From positions 21,427,001 to 21,491,000 of the forward strand of contig NC_064437.1 of the NCBI RefSeq assembly GCF_023343835.1: a stretch of DNA of 64,000 nt. Direction: 5' to 3'. The stretch comes from Lagopus muta. Lineage: Eukaryota > Chordata > Aves > Galliformes > Phasianidae. Both the position numbers and the translations under genes were made by a program. The notes below the pieces were generated by a model. The model had not been told where the DNA came from. It was given only the letters and a program-made list of their open reading frames with translations, and did not search any database. Shown here piece after piece: positions 25,201-40,200 of the stretch (position 1 is its first letter; every line of letters starts with the position of its first letter).

Positions 25201-28200
25201 GTTCCTAGGTCTTACTTGTGCTGCCTGTTTTTTTACTGTCTGCACTGAGTATGATATCAGCTTTCTGTAGGTCTTCCTACCTCCGCAGCTTACCAATACT
25301 TCATTGCTGGAAGATCAGAACAAGCTGACTTCTTGTGTTTCAGTGTGCTCTTATGGTTTCAAAGGGTTCCGCTCCCAGATACATTTTGGAGTATGAGAGG
25401 AGTGGTAACTAAAAGAAGCATTTCATTTGCGAATCTTCCTGCAGTCTCTGTAATATAACTACCAGGAAAAAAAATTATCATGGCTTTGAGATTAAAATAG
25501 CATATGCTGTTTTCTTCAGTTCTTCAGACGACCCATTCTGTGATCTGGAATTAGTTTGAGGCTTTCAGTAATGTGGTTTGAGTTCAGGCTCTTTAAGACA
25601 GCCTTCATAAAAAGTCACCAGGTTCATGTCCAGCAGGAAAAAGCAATGCTACCCACCAGATTATTTCTATTCATCCACAGGTGTAATTGTAGATGGCATA
25701 ATTTTTGAATTGCATTCTTTTTAGTACAGTTCATTTCAAAATATAACCTGTTACTTTAATTGCACGTGTAGATAGTGTAGTAGGTGCTGCTTCACAAAGA
25801 AAAATCATATTTCACTATAAAAGTTACCTTTGCAACCAGCCTCAGAATAATCCACGTTAAACCCATTTTTCTTATTAACAACCAAAATATGCTTAAAACT
25901 TATCAGAATAATAGGAGAGGTTGGAATAAGCACAAAAAAAACCACTTCAGCTAAACATATTGACACAGTCTGTAAACTAGCCTCTTTTTTTCTTCCAAGA
26001 TAACACCTTGTCATTGGGTGTAAGCCAGGAACCAAAGTCCATTTGCAGCGTGATACTTTTTTTAATCCTTCATTTGATGTCACCATGACAAAGAGTTAGC
26101 TCTGAAAGTGTTTGTTTTCATACGTTCAGAAAATCTAGGTCTCTTAACCCTAGGTCACTTCATCTGTCAAAGCTCCATCAGGATCCGTTAGGATCAATTT
26201 TAACAGTACATTTCTTTGATGTTCTGAAGAACTGAAATAAAATCACCCTTCCATGCTCTTAACAGTTCTTCCCTTATTGATTGTAGACTAGAACTCTGCT
26301 TAACTTTCTTCATCATCGAGAGATTACTGCTATCTTATAGGGGTTGGGGGGAAATTACTCCAGTTCTGTGCTGTTACAAGAATTACGAATCCTAATATGG
26401 TTAAGTTTCACTGACATTTTTTATTGATATTTGTGTGCTCTTTTTAGGTTCTTCCCTTCAGAAAGCATCAAAAACTACCAATAGAATTAACAAGCCCATT
26501 GCTGGATTGGCTCAGTCTCACCTGACATTTGTGAAACCGCTGAAAACAGGTAAACAGAATTCTGATATTCAGTAAATCCATTTCCATTGAACTAATTGCT
26601 CAATTGCTGCTGCTTGTAGTTGAGACCAACTGGGTAGAGTTGGGATGAAATAGAAGATTGTACACAGAATTAACTAACTAGTAGAAAATTTTGTACCTTT
26701 TACAATGCATCTCATAGGAAATCTGTTGTAACACATGGTCCTTTCCTCCTGTTTTGAATACAAGAAGTAAATGCAAAAGGTACTTTATAGGTGTGTTCCC
26801 TGTATTGATTTAGCAAATCTGGTACTAGTAAGTTGATCTGGTCAGAAAAAAAACGTGTGTATGAAATGGTTGTTCCTGAAGGTAATATAACTCAACTGGA
26901 TTTTGTCCTGAGATATGTGCCAAAAATGACCTATGTTCCAGAAATCATGTCTTTGTCACAGTGCTCTGACTTTATCCATGTTTTGTGACTGAAATTGATC
27001 TACTGGTGGCTGATTCACAAGTCACTGGAGATTCTGAAAACCTAGTTTTTTTCTGCTGTAGTGCTAGATGGAGTATCAGACATTAATCTTTTCCATAACT
27101 TGCTTGGCATACATTTCAAGAACTGCTATTCTTTAAATAATGATCGAAGGAGAGACTGACGTTTTGATTTTATTTATTTCTTTTAAGTCATTCCTAGGCA
27201 CCCAATGCCTTTTGCTGCTCAAAACATGTTTTACGATGAACGTTGGAAGGAGAAGCAACAACGAGGTTTCACTTGGTGGTTAAATTTTGTGCTCACCCCT
27301 GATGACTTCAGTGTAAAAACAAACACCTCACAAGGTAAGTGCAGGATTTTCACTTTTAAAGTTCTCAAATTTTTTGTTCATATTAATGAATATCTTAACA
27401 CTTGTCATTTTACTTTGCATTACATTAGCTCTTATACAAAGAGTAGATCTTGTTATTTCACAGTTCTTATATTTACCTGCGTTTTAAACAGTAAATGCAG
27501 CTGCTCTTATCTTGGGAGAAGAGAACCATCATAAAACCAGTGTTCCTAAAGCACCAACAAAAGAGGAAGCATCTCTAAAAGCATATACTGCTCGTCGTAG
27601 ACTGAACAAGTTACGTCGGGATGCTTGTCGTCTGTTTACATCTGACACAATGGTTAAAGCTATTAAGAAGCTGGAGGTTGAGATTGAAACTCGACGTTTG
27701 CTAGTTCGTCGAGACAGGCATCTTTGGAAAGATGTAGGTAAGAATACTATAAATTTTCACACTCTCCTGTTTTGTGAGTAGGGAAATGATTGCTCATAAT
27801 CTTAGTTGGTTTAAACTAAAAGCAATTGTTAGTACGTTTTTCTATAATATGAAGTATTTACTGAATGTAATATCACAAAATGCTCTTTCGCAGGAGAGAG
27901 GCAGAAAGTCCTTAACTGGCTTTTATCTTACAATCCCTTGTGGCTGCGTATAGGGCTGGAGGTAAGTGCAGAACTTACGATCTGTAATCAAAATATTTAG
28001 AAAATCTAGCAAGCTTTCTAGAAGAGAGTGTTTCAGGTTTCTCTTTTATTTTCTGTTTTATTAGTCTAAGTGGATTTGATTAAGTTATAGCACATTTTCT
28101 TTCCTTTTGCTTTACTATAACCAACTTGCATTAAAAGTTGTTTATTAAAAAGGAAAATATTTAATCAAGGAAAGTTGAACTAATTACAGAAGAGCAGGTT

Positions 28201-31200
28201 GCAGTTAGTTTCACTCCTCAGTGACCTATAGGAAGATGCCTCTAAGTGCAAATTCTCAAACATGTTTTTATATAAGACAGAATGTTCTGAAATTTCCTTT
28301 TGTTTAATCTTTTAGTCACTGTTTTAAAAAATGATTTTTAAAGACTAGCTACCACTTGCTGTTACAGAATACCAGTACTATTTCCATAGTGTATGACATT
28401 CACATGAGCATATAGCATTTAAGGCCATTTTTAATGGTTTTGTTTTTTTTCTTCTTTCCTTCATATTAGACTGTTTATGGGGAACTGATAACTTTGGAGA
28501 GCAATAGTGATTTTATGGGTTTGGCAGTATTTATTCTTAATCGCTTGCTTTGGAACCCTGACATTGCAGCTGAATATAGACATCCCACTGTGCCTCACCT
28601 TTACCGAGAAGGTAACTAGTATTTCCAAAAATAGGCCATCTTAGCAATTAATTTTTGAACTGCCACTTAATTAGTTCTGTCATTTTAGGCCATGAAGAAG
28701 CCTTGTCGAAATTTACACTGAAAAAATTGCTGTTGTTAGTTTGCTTTCTGGATCGTGCTAAACAGTCCAGATTGATTGGCCATGACCCTTGCCTCTTTTG
28801 TAAGGACGCAGAATTCAAGGTAAAAGAGATATGATTTGATGTCTGAGTCAAGCATTGTTCTACATATGAACATTCTGTGACCGAATGTATGTTTGTTTGG
28901 TTTTTTTAATATCATGTATTTTTCTATAATGAGTCTTGGCTCTTCGTGCTTGTGCTTTTACCTGTGCTTTTATTCTCAGTGCATGACTTCATGGTTCTGA
29001 AAAAGATTTCCTATGAACGTTTTGTGTCGCTTCTTTAGGAAGGACTCTTGTTATGTTGCATTACCTTGCTTCCCTTTCTAAAGCTAAGCTGCTGCACTGC
29101 TCTTAAGTATTGCCCTAGCATATTGCACTGCAGCTGGTCTTAAACCAGTTTGTGGGTTTCCTGATTTTTCTTCTGTTATTTTGCTGTGATAAGGGAATAT
29201 GCAACATCTGTCATACAGACTCTAATAAATGTCTTTGCTACGTTTAATTTCCTGTACTTTTGTACTGCGCAGACAAGCTGTGCAAGACATTTATCTTTTT
29301 AAATATTTGTATCTAATGTACATCTGTGTTTGTTTATTTTAAGACAAGTAAAGACATTCTGCTGGCTATTTCTCGTGACTTCCTGAGCGGTGAAGGTGAT
29401 CTTTCCCGCCATCTTGGTTTCCTGGGACTACCCGTCAGCCATATTCAAACTCCACTTGATGAATTTGATTTTGCTGTAACAAATCTGGCTGTGGACCTAC
29501 AGTGTGGCATTCGTCTTGTGTATGTTGATACCGTATTATTTTGAACCGTTCATTTTCCTTATAAAATACTTTATTTGAGCTAAGTTAAGGTATTAAACTG
29601 TGAAATTCCCTTTGTTAGGAGAGCAATGGAACTTCTAACCAGAGACTGGAATCTTTCAAAACAGCTGAGAGTTCCAGCAATTAGTCGTCTACAGAAGATG
29701 CATAATGTTGATATTGTTCTCAGTGTTCTTAAACAGCGAGGAATTCACTTGAAAGATGACAGTGGTAAGGCCTAGAAATCAGTTATTCTAAGCCCATTGC
29801 AGGAGTAGTGCATGTTTTATTTCTTTCTTTTATTTAATAGGTGCTTCAATTGACTGTAGGGATATTGTGGACAGACACAGGGAACGAACATTAGCTCTGC
29901 TGTGGAAAATTGTCTTTGCTTTCCAGGTATTACTTCTTTGTGTTTGTTGGGTTTTTTTTTCCACTAATTTGAGGTGAAAGGTAATGAAGATATCAGTCCT
30001 TTAGCAACTATTTGTTGTCTGTGTAGGCAGACCATAGAACTATTTACACTGCAAATTCTAAGTGTCATAGAAATGCTATCTAATAGCCCTAACGGTATAT
30101 TTTAACATTTTTATGCACATTTTTTTTCTTGTATACAGTCATAAAAGTTTTTGGAGGAAAAAAACCACACAGATACTTCTGAGCATATGGTGTTAGGCTG
30201 TCGGAATTGATAAGTAGACTAAAATAACTTTGGTTTCCAAAAGCTGGTAAGATCTTATTAACTGGAAAGTGAGAGGAGAATCGAATTTTCAATTAGCTTC
30301 TGAGGTTAGTCTGACAGGCAGTATAGAGTATTTAATGATATTTAATGAAGTTGTAAACATTCTTCACTACTGTCTTCTGCTTGCTCCATTGCCCGACTCC
30401 AGCACCCACTTCTGCTAAACTGCTCTGTAACCTTTTGCCATGAAAAGGCTGAGCGTGGGTTTAAGTTCTCTGCTTCTTAAGTTCTTTACTTGGTGGAGGA
30501 TGTTGCCACCTATGTTGGCAAGTCCACATTAATCACTACTGACTTAGTGTGGCAGGTAGTAGAGTAGTTTCTCTTTCTTTAAAAGGCAATACCTACAGCT
30601 TCTGCATCCATTCAGCTGTTTTAATGATTACGTAAATAAATTCTTTTTTTTTGTCTTCCATAATAGGTGGATATTCTTCTTAACGTGGAACAGCTAAAAG
30701 AAGAAATCAAATTTTTAAAGAATGCACATAAGATAAAAATGCAGCTGGGTGCTCTCAAGCTTTTTTCAAGTTGTTGCAGAATACAAGAAGATAACAGCAG
30801 TAGCCCCTCACCTCAAAGTCACAGTGAAAATGTGAAGCTGCTGATGGCATGGGTTAATGCTGTTTGTGGATTTTACAGTATCAAGGTAAAATGCTTATTC
30901 TTTGGAGAGCAGAATTCTTTAAGCTATGGAATAACGTCGTTACAGGCAATACTAATTAGTTTTAAATATCCTTCTCAACTTTACATAGTCTTATTGGGAA
31001 TAACCATCTGTCTGTGGATTGACCTGCAGCTCTCCTTTTTAAAAAATGTGAGCGAAAGCATATTGCCTTCTCACTAGTCTCATGCATAAAAATGCCTTTT
31101 AGGAATATAACATTTTAGTTGCAGTGGGTTTTTTTGTTATTATCTTCTGTTTTTTTTTTTTTAATGAGTATTCATCCTAAATGTATTTGTGCATAAATTT

Positions 31201-34200
31201 TTTACTGTTCACAGTAACTGTGAGAATTAAACTAACGTTTAGGCCAAAAAGGATTCCTCTCTTCAGAGATGTCTGTTTAGAAGGATTATGTTACCAGTTG
31301 TTCTCTCTGAGAACAACTCTCTGAGAAGCCCTGTTAAGACACTTGACTTCACTCCGAATCCTGTCACACCTGATAAGCTCTCTGAAGGGCAAATTACAGT
31401 CTTTGAAGCTCATGCAAGTTCATTCCTGATTTCTGCTCTGAAGACCTACATGAGAGCCATCTGTAGAAGTTTCCAGAGATCCTCCTGTAGAAACAGTGCT
31501 TTGTTTTTGAAGCGTTTCCCTTGAAGTTTCACTGTACAGTAATTCACACTTGTTGCAGGTTTCTTACAGCTATATGACAATGCGTAGTGAATGTTCAAAG
31601 GAAGAAATAGTTTCTGTTCAAAATAAGCGATCAGAATTCATGTCTCGTCTAGGGCCAGATGTACTGGTTGGCAGCCCCACCCACAGCAGGGAGTTGGAAC
31701 TAGATGATCTTTGTGGTCCTTCTAATCCAGGCCATTCTGTGATTGATTACTTTCAAAAGTACAAGATATAAACTGGGTGTAGGATTTTCTATCAATGAAA
31801 TGGTATTGAAAAACCAAGGAAACTGTATCTTACTGTATTTTATTAAACAGGTGGAAAATTTCACAGTCTGTTTCTCAGATGGAAGAGTGCTGTGTCATTT
31901 AATTCATCATTACCACCCGTGTTATGTGCCTTTGGAAGCTGTGTGCCAGCGTACAACTCAAACAGTAGAGTGCTCAAGAACTCATAAGGTGGGACTGAAT
32001 TGTTCCTCCTCATCCTCTTCAGAGTCTGATACTTCTCTAAATGTTATGGAAGGACCATTTGACCAAAGTAAGTTACTTAATGTTCAGAAGCACTTGTTAA
32101 ATCCATTACTCTTATGCTCGATCTAATCTGACAAATTTTTTCTCTTTGCAAAGCTGTAACTGCTTCAGTCTTGTACAAGGAACTGCTGGAAAATGAAAAG
32201 AAGAACTTCCAGCTGATCAATAATGCAGTTTCTGACCTAGGTGGAATACCAGCAATGATTCATCACTCAGACATGTCAAATACAATTCCTGATGAGAAGG
32301 TGGGATAGCTGTCTTTAGTTAGAGGTGATGTAAATGTGCCCAGCTCTCTTTACTCAGTCCTTAACTCGGCTATGTTCTGTGTTTATATAGGTTGTTATTA
32401 CCTACCTGTCGTTTCTGTGCTCACGGCTTCTAGATCTACGGCAGGAAACTCGAGCCGCTCGTTTAATTCAATCTGCTTGGAGGAAATTCAGGCTGAAAAG
32501 GGAACTGAAACTTTTTCAGGTACTCTATCTGTGCAATGCGTGGAACTCGTACTTTGAGAAGTACTAAGTAAAGAATATAAATTCACTGTTAATAGAGTAC
32601 ACAGGTTTATTGGAATAATATTGGCATTAAAATTCATACAAGCAATATTATTATCAAATTATTTGGACTTCTTGGTAGCATAATCTACTAAAGATTAGTT
32701 GAAAACCATTTTAAAGTAGTTACATGTTTTGCAAAGTGGATGCTCCTTAAAAATTAATGTCCTTTGGGAATTATTTTGTGTTCTAACTGAAATGCAGTTC
32801 CCCTTAAATCCTTTTCCAAAGTCAGGTGTGAAGTTGCTGCACTGCTTCCTTGAACTGAAAAGAGCTGTTCCTTTTAAATTCCTATTCATTGTTATTTTGT
32901 TTAATTACGCTTTATGGCTTGTAAAATTAAACTTCCACATGGTTTTACTATTTCTGTAGATGCTAAACTGCTAGACTTCCCCACAGTGTTCTGAGTCAAG
33001 CTGTTTATTACTTTTTTCTTGCTTCCCTAGTAGTTATGCTGGAACTTGTGATGATCGTGAAACTATTGATACCATTAAGGTTGATAAACACCTTACATGT
33101 ATCTGAGATTGATATTAGAAAATCGAGCAGTGTCCAAATTTAAGAATCTGTGGCATACGGTGGGGAATTTTTCATCTCCAGCTTCTTTACCTTATTAAAA
33201 GAATCAATCTCGATGCTAAGATAGAAGTGTTTCCTTTATAAATAACTTTTAAAATACTTTATAGCAAAGCTGATTGTGGGCGGGTGGTGTCAAAAACAAA
33301 ACCCACAGGCACTGCAGATGTTATTTTAAATTTAATCTTGCAGTATGAGCAACTCTGCTCTGTTGTAGTGCAGTACGGATAGGCTACTAGTTAGGATTCT
33401 GACTGCATGGGCTTTTTACTTAGGTATTACATTGACAACTTCCTTTTCTTGTTGCCCTGATGTATACAAGTCTGTTACTACTGTCACTGGGGTACTGTAA
33501 AAACACTGCTCGGTCTATGCAGACAAAACTCTGGCTAGATGGACATGATCTGGTGAGGCCAGTTTTGTAATTTTATGTTATTTCAGTATAGCTGGATACC
33601 ATTATTATGAATATCTTGAACTCTTGTGAATGAGAACTAAAATCAAGGCTTAAAAACAGAGTACTTGAGGAGCACTAAAAAACTGTAACAGATGTGATGT
33701 ACTGTCAAGGCAGAAAGATGTGTACAAAAAACTTGGTGCTGAAGTAAGCATTCTGTCTCAGAAAATTTTTTGAAATAGGATAAAGAAAAGCAGTGGAATC
33801 GACAAGCCTAATTTTTATAAGATAGTTTTTTAACGCATCAAAAATATGAACAGAATTCTCAGTCCTGACTGTTCAGTGCAAATTCACTCTTTGTAGGAAA
33901 GAGACAGAGCTGCTCGGATAATTCAAAAATACGCAATAAACTTCTTGTCTCACCGACGCCTCGTGAAGAAACACAACGCAGCAGTCATCATCCAGAAGCA
34001 CTGGAGAAGACACTTAGCTAGGACGATTTTTTTAAATCTAAAAAAGACAAAATGGGAGGAAGCCAGAAGTAAATCTGCCACAGTAATTCAGGTAATTTGT
34101 TTTAAAGTGAGATTACGCAGCAGCAAGGAAACCCTCTGAAACCTGGAAGAAACAGTATTGCTCAGCGTCATTTGTTCTGCTTACAGCAACAGATATCTTT

Positions 34201-37200
34201 TCAGAGCAAAATGGTAATATGGCTTTAAATCTCTCATTGTTCCTTCTTAGTAAATATTTTGTACCGGTATATCACAAATAAGCCCACACTGGGCCTTAAA
34301 CCAGACAGGACCTATCAGATAATTCTGCTTTGCTTTTCTGCAGCTGTTGAAGCTAGAGATGGTTTGTCTCCTAATGTTATGACACTTGCAGTTGGCACTT
34401 TCAGAATAGTGGAAATTAGTTACCAGTTCATAGCTAGTGATTGGATAGTTAATTCTGAGTATATGTTCCCCACTGTTACCCAAAGCATTCTTAAGATTCT
34501 TTGGAATGGATGTTAAAGAGTCACTGATGCATTACATATTTTAACACGTAATCTTTCGTTGACAGGGCAATTTTTTTAATTTTTTTTTTCTCTCAGAATA
34601 TAAAGCGCTTAAAATAGCGAAGATGGAAGTAATTAGCTGTTTAAAATTGCTTGTTTTTAATATACATATCTGGGCATTGAAGAATCACGGGGATAGGAAG
34701 TGACCTCTGGAGATTCCTGATCCTCCAGTCCAACTGCCATGCTAAGACATGTTCTCTGGAGCAGGTTGCACAGAAAAGCATCCAGGTGGATTTTGAATGT
34801 CTCCATAGAGAGAAACTCCACTGGGCAGCTTGCTCCAGTACTATGTGGGTTAAGTAGGAATACAGAAACTTTAAAACATCTGAGGTCAAGAGTTATCAAA
34901 TTTAGACTTAAGTCAAGCTAATTTACTATACTGATACACTAAGAATGTGCTGAATTTTCTATTTTTTCCCTATAGGCTTATTGGAGGAGATACTCTGCAA
35001 GGAAAAGTTATTTACAGCTAAGATACTATGTCATTTTTGTACAAGCAAGGATAAGGATGTTGTTATCCGTTGCTGCATATAAACGAATTCTTTGGGCTAC
35101 TGTTACAATTCAGAATCGTCTGCGTGCAACTAAACTGGCAAAGGAACATCAGCAAAGATATGAAATCTTAAGGTCTTCAGTACTTACTATACAGTCTGCT
35201 TTCAGAAAATGGAGAAAACACAAAATTCAAGAGAGAATTAGAGCTGCTTTAGTGCTCCAGAGGTATTTCAGAAAATGGCAGTCTTCAAAACTGACTAAAA
35301 GAGAGGGAGCTGCCCTTGTCATTCAGTCTTGGTATAGGATGCACAGAGATATGAAACAGTATCTACGTATTAAGCAAAGCGTTGTCAAGATTCAGGCTTG
35401 GTACAGGTGTCAGATAGCTAGACGTATTTACCAGGAATACAGGGCACAAATAGTGACCATTCAGCAGTATTACAGAGCTTATAAATTAGGAAAAAAAGAG
35501 AGAGAGAACTATTTGCAAAAGCGTGCAGCGGTAGTAGTTCTCCAGGCTGCTTTTAGAGGCAAGAAAGCACGTATGCTATACAGGCAAACAAAAGCAGCTT
35601 GTGTTGTTCAATCACTGTGGAGAATGAGACAAGCAAAACTAAGATTTCTAGTATTAAAAAAATCTGTTACTTTATTGCAATCGCACGTGAGAAAATACCA
35701 ACAGGTGAAAAAATACAAAGAGATGAAAAACGCTGCTTCTGTAATTCAAGCTTGGTATAGGGCATGTGTCACTTCTAAAAAAGCTGCCTCATCTTTCCAG
35801 AGGATGCGTCTGGCTGCCATTGTCCTTCAGTCTGCCTATAGAGGAAGGAAAGCCAGGAAAGAAGTTCACATATTGAGATCTGTGATAAAAATTCAGTCAA
35901 GTTTCCGTGCTTATGTCATCCGAAAGAGATTTAAAGACTTGAGAAATGCTACAGTGAAAATTCAAGCTTGTGTAAAGATGAGACAAACTCGTAGGTATTA
36001 CCGTGCCTTAAGGGAAGCAACGCTTTATGTCCAGCAAAGGTATCGGTCTCGTAGATGTGCTCTTCAACTTAAAGAAGATTATAGGAAATTGAAGGGAGCC
36101 TGCATAAGAATTCAAGCTGCAGTTCGAGGCTATCTTGTCAGGAAGCAAATAAAAAGGTGGAGGGAGACTGCAGTATTTCTCCAGGCACAGTACAGAATGA
36201 GGAGGACCAGAGCACGTTATTTAATTATGTACAGTGCTGCTGTTGTCATTCAGAAACACTACCGTGCATATCACATGCAACTCTGTCAGAGGCAGGAGTT
36301 CCTGCAAGCTAGAAAAGCAGCAGTGTGCATACAGGCAGGCTACAGGGGTTATAAGGCACGCAAAAAGCTCAAGCTGGAACACAGAGCTGCTGTCAAAATT
36401 CAGACGGCTTTTAGAGCTCATGCTACAAGAAAAAAATATCAGGCAATGATTCAAGCTTCTCTTGTGATTCAGAGATGGTACAGAACTTGCAAGACTAGTA
36501 ACAGGCAAAGACTGGCCTTCCTGAAAACAAGAGCAGCTGTGCTTACTTTACAAGCAGCTTTTCGTGGTTACCAGGTTCGAAAGCAAATTCGAAGACAATG
36601 TGCTGCTGCAACTGCAATACAATCTGCCTTCAGGAAATTCATGGCTCTGAAAACGTTCAGACTTATGAACCATGCTGCGCTCACTATCCAAAGGCGTTAC
36701 AGAGCCAGCGTCATAAGCCAAAAACAACGGCAGGAGTACGTTGAGCTGCGGAACTGTGTAGTACGTCTTCAGGCGATATGGAGGGGAAAAGCAGCGAGAA
36801 AAAAGATTCAAAAGAGGCACAGTCTTGCCACAATTATTCAGTCCTACTACAGAATGCATGTCAATCAATTAAAATTTAAAAAACTAAGGCGATCCACTCT
36901 GGTGATTCAGAGGTACTTTAGAGCTTACCGTATGAAAAAAAACCAGCGTGCACTTTATCTGAAGACAAAGGCGGCTGTGCTAGTCTTGCAGTCTGCATAC
37001 CGTGGAATGACTGTGAGGAAACAACTGAGGGAATTAAGCAAAGCTGCGACGACAATACAAGCAGCCTTCAAATCCTACCTGGTAAAGAAGGACTATGTAA
37101 GACTGAGATCTGCAGCAGTAGTAATTCAGAGGCGCTATCGTGCAGTTAGTCACGCTAAATGGCAAAGGCAAAAGTACTTATCTTTAAAAACAGCTGCAGT

Positions 37201-40200
37201 CAAAATGCAAGCAATTTACAGAGGCGTAAAAGTCAGACGAGAAATTCATTCTATGCATCAAGCAGCTATTCGTATTCAAGCCATGTTTAAGATGCATCGC
37301 ATAAATATTAGATACCAGGCAATTAGAATGGCAGCAATTATAATTCAAAGACAGTATAGAGCATTTTGTTTAGGCAGAGTAGAACGTAAGAAGTACTTGG
37401 AGCTCAAGAAGTCTTCCATTGTCCTTCAGGCTGCTCTTAGAGGCATGAAAGTTCGACAAGACTTAAAAATGATGCATCAGTCAGCAGCACTGATACAGTC
37501 TTATTATCGAATGCACAAACAACAGAGGGATTTCAGAAACTTGTTGCTGGCAACCAGACAGATTCAGCAATGGTATCGTGCTTGTAAGGAGAGAAATAGG
37601 CAAGTTCACAACTATATGACTGTGAGAAGTGCTGCGCTTTGTCTCCAGGCTGCGTTTCGTGGCATGAAAACAAGAAGACGTTTAAGAACTATGAATCAAT
37701 CTGCTGAGCTTATTCAAAGAAGATTCAGAACTTTTCTCCAAAGAAAACGTTTTATTGCTCTTAGAACAGCCACTGTTGTAATTCAGAGAAGATACCGAGC
37801 AACAAAACTAGCAAAAATTCAACGTCAACAATATCTCTCGTTGTTTAATGCTACTGTTATCATCCAGTCAGCCTATAGAGGCTTTTTGGCAAGGCAAAAA
37901 ATGAGGCAGATGCATCAAGCTGCTACGGTCATCCAAGCAACGCTAAGAATGCGAAAAATTTACATTTCTTACCAAGTTCTCAGACTTGCTTCAGTAATCA
38001 TACAGCAACGTTATCGTGCTTACAGGGAAGGGAAGCGTGTCAGAGAAATGTACTTAAAAACATACAAATCTGTTTTAGTTCTTCAGGCTGCCTATAGAGG
38101 AATGAAAACAAGATGCTTCTTGAAGAAAAGGCATGAGGCAGCGCTTATAATACAGAGAAACTACCGAATGTACAGGCAGTACCACCACTACAGACGAGTT
38201 CAGTGGGCAACCCAGCTAATACAGAGGAAATTCAGAGCGAATAACCTAAGGAATATTGCAGTACAGCGTTACTCCTCATTTAAGAGAGCAGCAATTTGTA
38301 TTCAGAGGGCTTTTCGGGACATGCGCTTGAAAAAACAACATCAAGAAATGCACCGTGCCGCTACTGTGGTTCAGAAAAATTATAAAGCTTTTCGAGAACA
38401 TCAAAGATTTCTCTCTCTTAAAGCAGCTGCTCTTGTCTTTCAGAGAAGATACAGAGCTTTGATTCTGTCTAGGCAGCACGCTCAGGAGTATCTGTATCTT
38501 CGCAGAGCAACTATTCGTCTACAGGCTGTGTACAGAGGAATCAGAGTGCGCAAGAGCATTGAGCACATGCAGTTAGCTGCTCGTACAATACAATCAGCCT
38601 ATAAAATGCACAGAAATAGAAGCGCTTATCAAAAGATGAGAACTGCGGCTATTGTTATACAGAACTACTACCGTTCCTACGTTAAAGCAAAGAATCAACA
38701 AAAGGAATATCTGATGATTAAGAAATCTGCTCTTCTTATTCAGGCATCTTACAGAGGCATGAAGGTACGACAGAAGTTGAAAATGATGCATGCTTCAGCA
38801 ATTGTAATACAGTCTAATTATCGGATGTACATACAGCACAAATATTATAAACAGTTGTGCTGGGCCGCCAGAGTTATACAGCAAAGGTTCAGAGCCAAAA
38901 TAGCAAAAGAAACTGATATGGAAAACTATGCGAAAATAAGGAAGGCCATCATTTGCTTTCAGTCTTCTTTTCGTGCTAAAAAGGCAAGGCAGTTGCATAA
39001 AACCAATGCTGCTGCACTATGCATCCAATCATTCTTACGAACGTGTGTGGAAAGAAGGCGTTTTCTTGTGAAAAAAGCAGCAGCAATAACGATCCAGTCA
39101 GCGTTTCGATGCCAGAGAGCTAGGGCCCACTATAAATCCGTTCAGAATTCAATAGTTGCTATTCAGAGGTGGTATAGAGCGTGTCACGCTGCTCGTTTAC
39201 AGAAAGCAGAGTATTCTCTTCAAAGGCAAGCGATAATAATTATTCAGTCTGCCTACCGTGGTATGAAAGCAAGAAAACTAGCAAGACAGATACGTGCCAC
39301 AAGGAAGATTCAGTCTTTTCTTCAGATGGCTGTGCAACGTAGAAAATTTATTCAACTTAAAAGAGCAGCTGTTACATTACAAGCCTGTTACTTAATGCAC
39401 AAAGCCAAATCACAGTATGCGAGCTATAAAAAAGCAGCTGTTGTCTTACAGCGATGGTACCGATCCCACTTGATTGTAAAACGCCAAAGAATGGCCTACT
39501 TGCAAACCCAGAAAAAAATTATCCTTGTGCAGGCTGTCGTCAGAAGATTCATTGTAAGGAAGAGGTTCCAGAAAATGAAAGAAAGCGCAATAAAAATTCA
39601 GGTACTTATACAGGCATGATATTATTTGTTCTTCTCTGCTTACTTATTTGTTTTGGAGAACTGCTATGATTTCAAACGATGGTTTAAAACCATGTATCTT
39701 AGAACGGAATCATGTTCTGCAATGTATTAAGTGTAAAGGTAACCACAGCGGGGCTCAGAAATGAATCTGACTCCGTTTTGTCTTTCCTTGCTGAGGCATT
39801 CGTCTGAAAAGTCATATTCCTTTTTTCCTTACGTTTCCCCTAAAATGGTACGGTTTAAAATTTGATCTCTGATATTTGTGTGTGTTTCCATTGTTCTTTT
39901 AAGAACCTTTTTGTCCTAACTGGCTTTCACCTGCTGAAATATTAATAGCTTAATGAATATTTTCTTTGGAATGCAAATGAAAGCCATTTAGATGTGTTGA
40001 AATAAGTGAGTTCAAGTACTGGATATCAGGTGAAGTAAAGGAGGAGAGGTGTGACTGCTGTGATTTGCAAGACTTTGATTTACCTGTGCCTTCCTAAATA
40101 CTCCACATTAAGATTTTGGGTGCTTGCTTTTTTTGTTTATACCTGTTAAATTGCTCCAGACTAATTTTGGTGCCTAGATAAAAATATTTTGAAGAGGAAT

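Noticed and set aside
31288-31524. 78-codon frame in ASPM intron 13
   Set aside because: No recognisable domain and no splice sites that fit the ASPM phase.
36221-38998. Several - strand frames within the giant ASPM exon
   Set aside because: Antisense shadows of the periodic IQ coding sequence.
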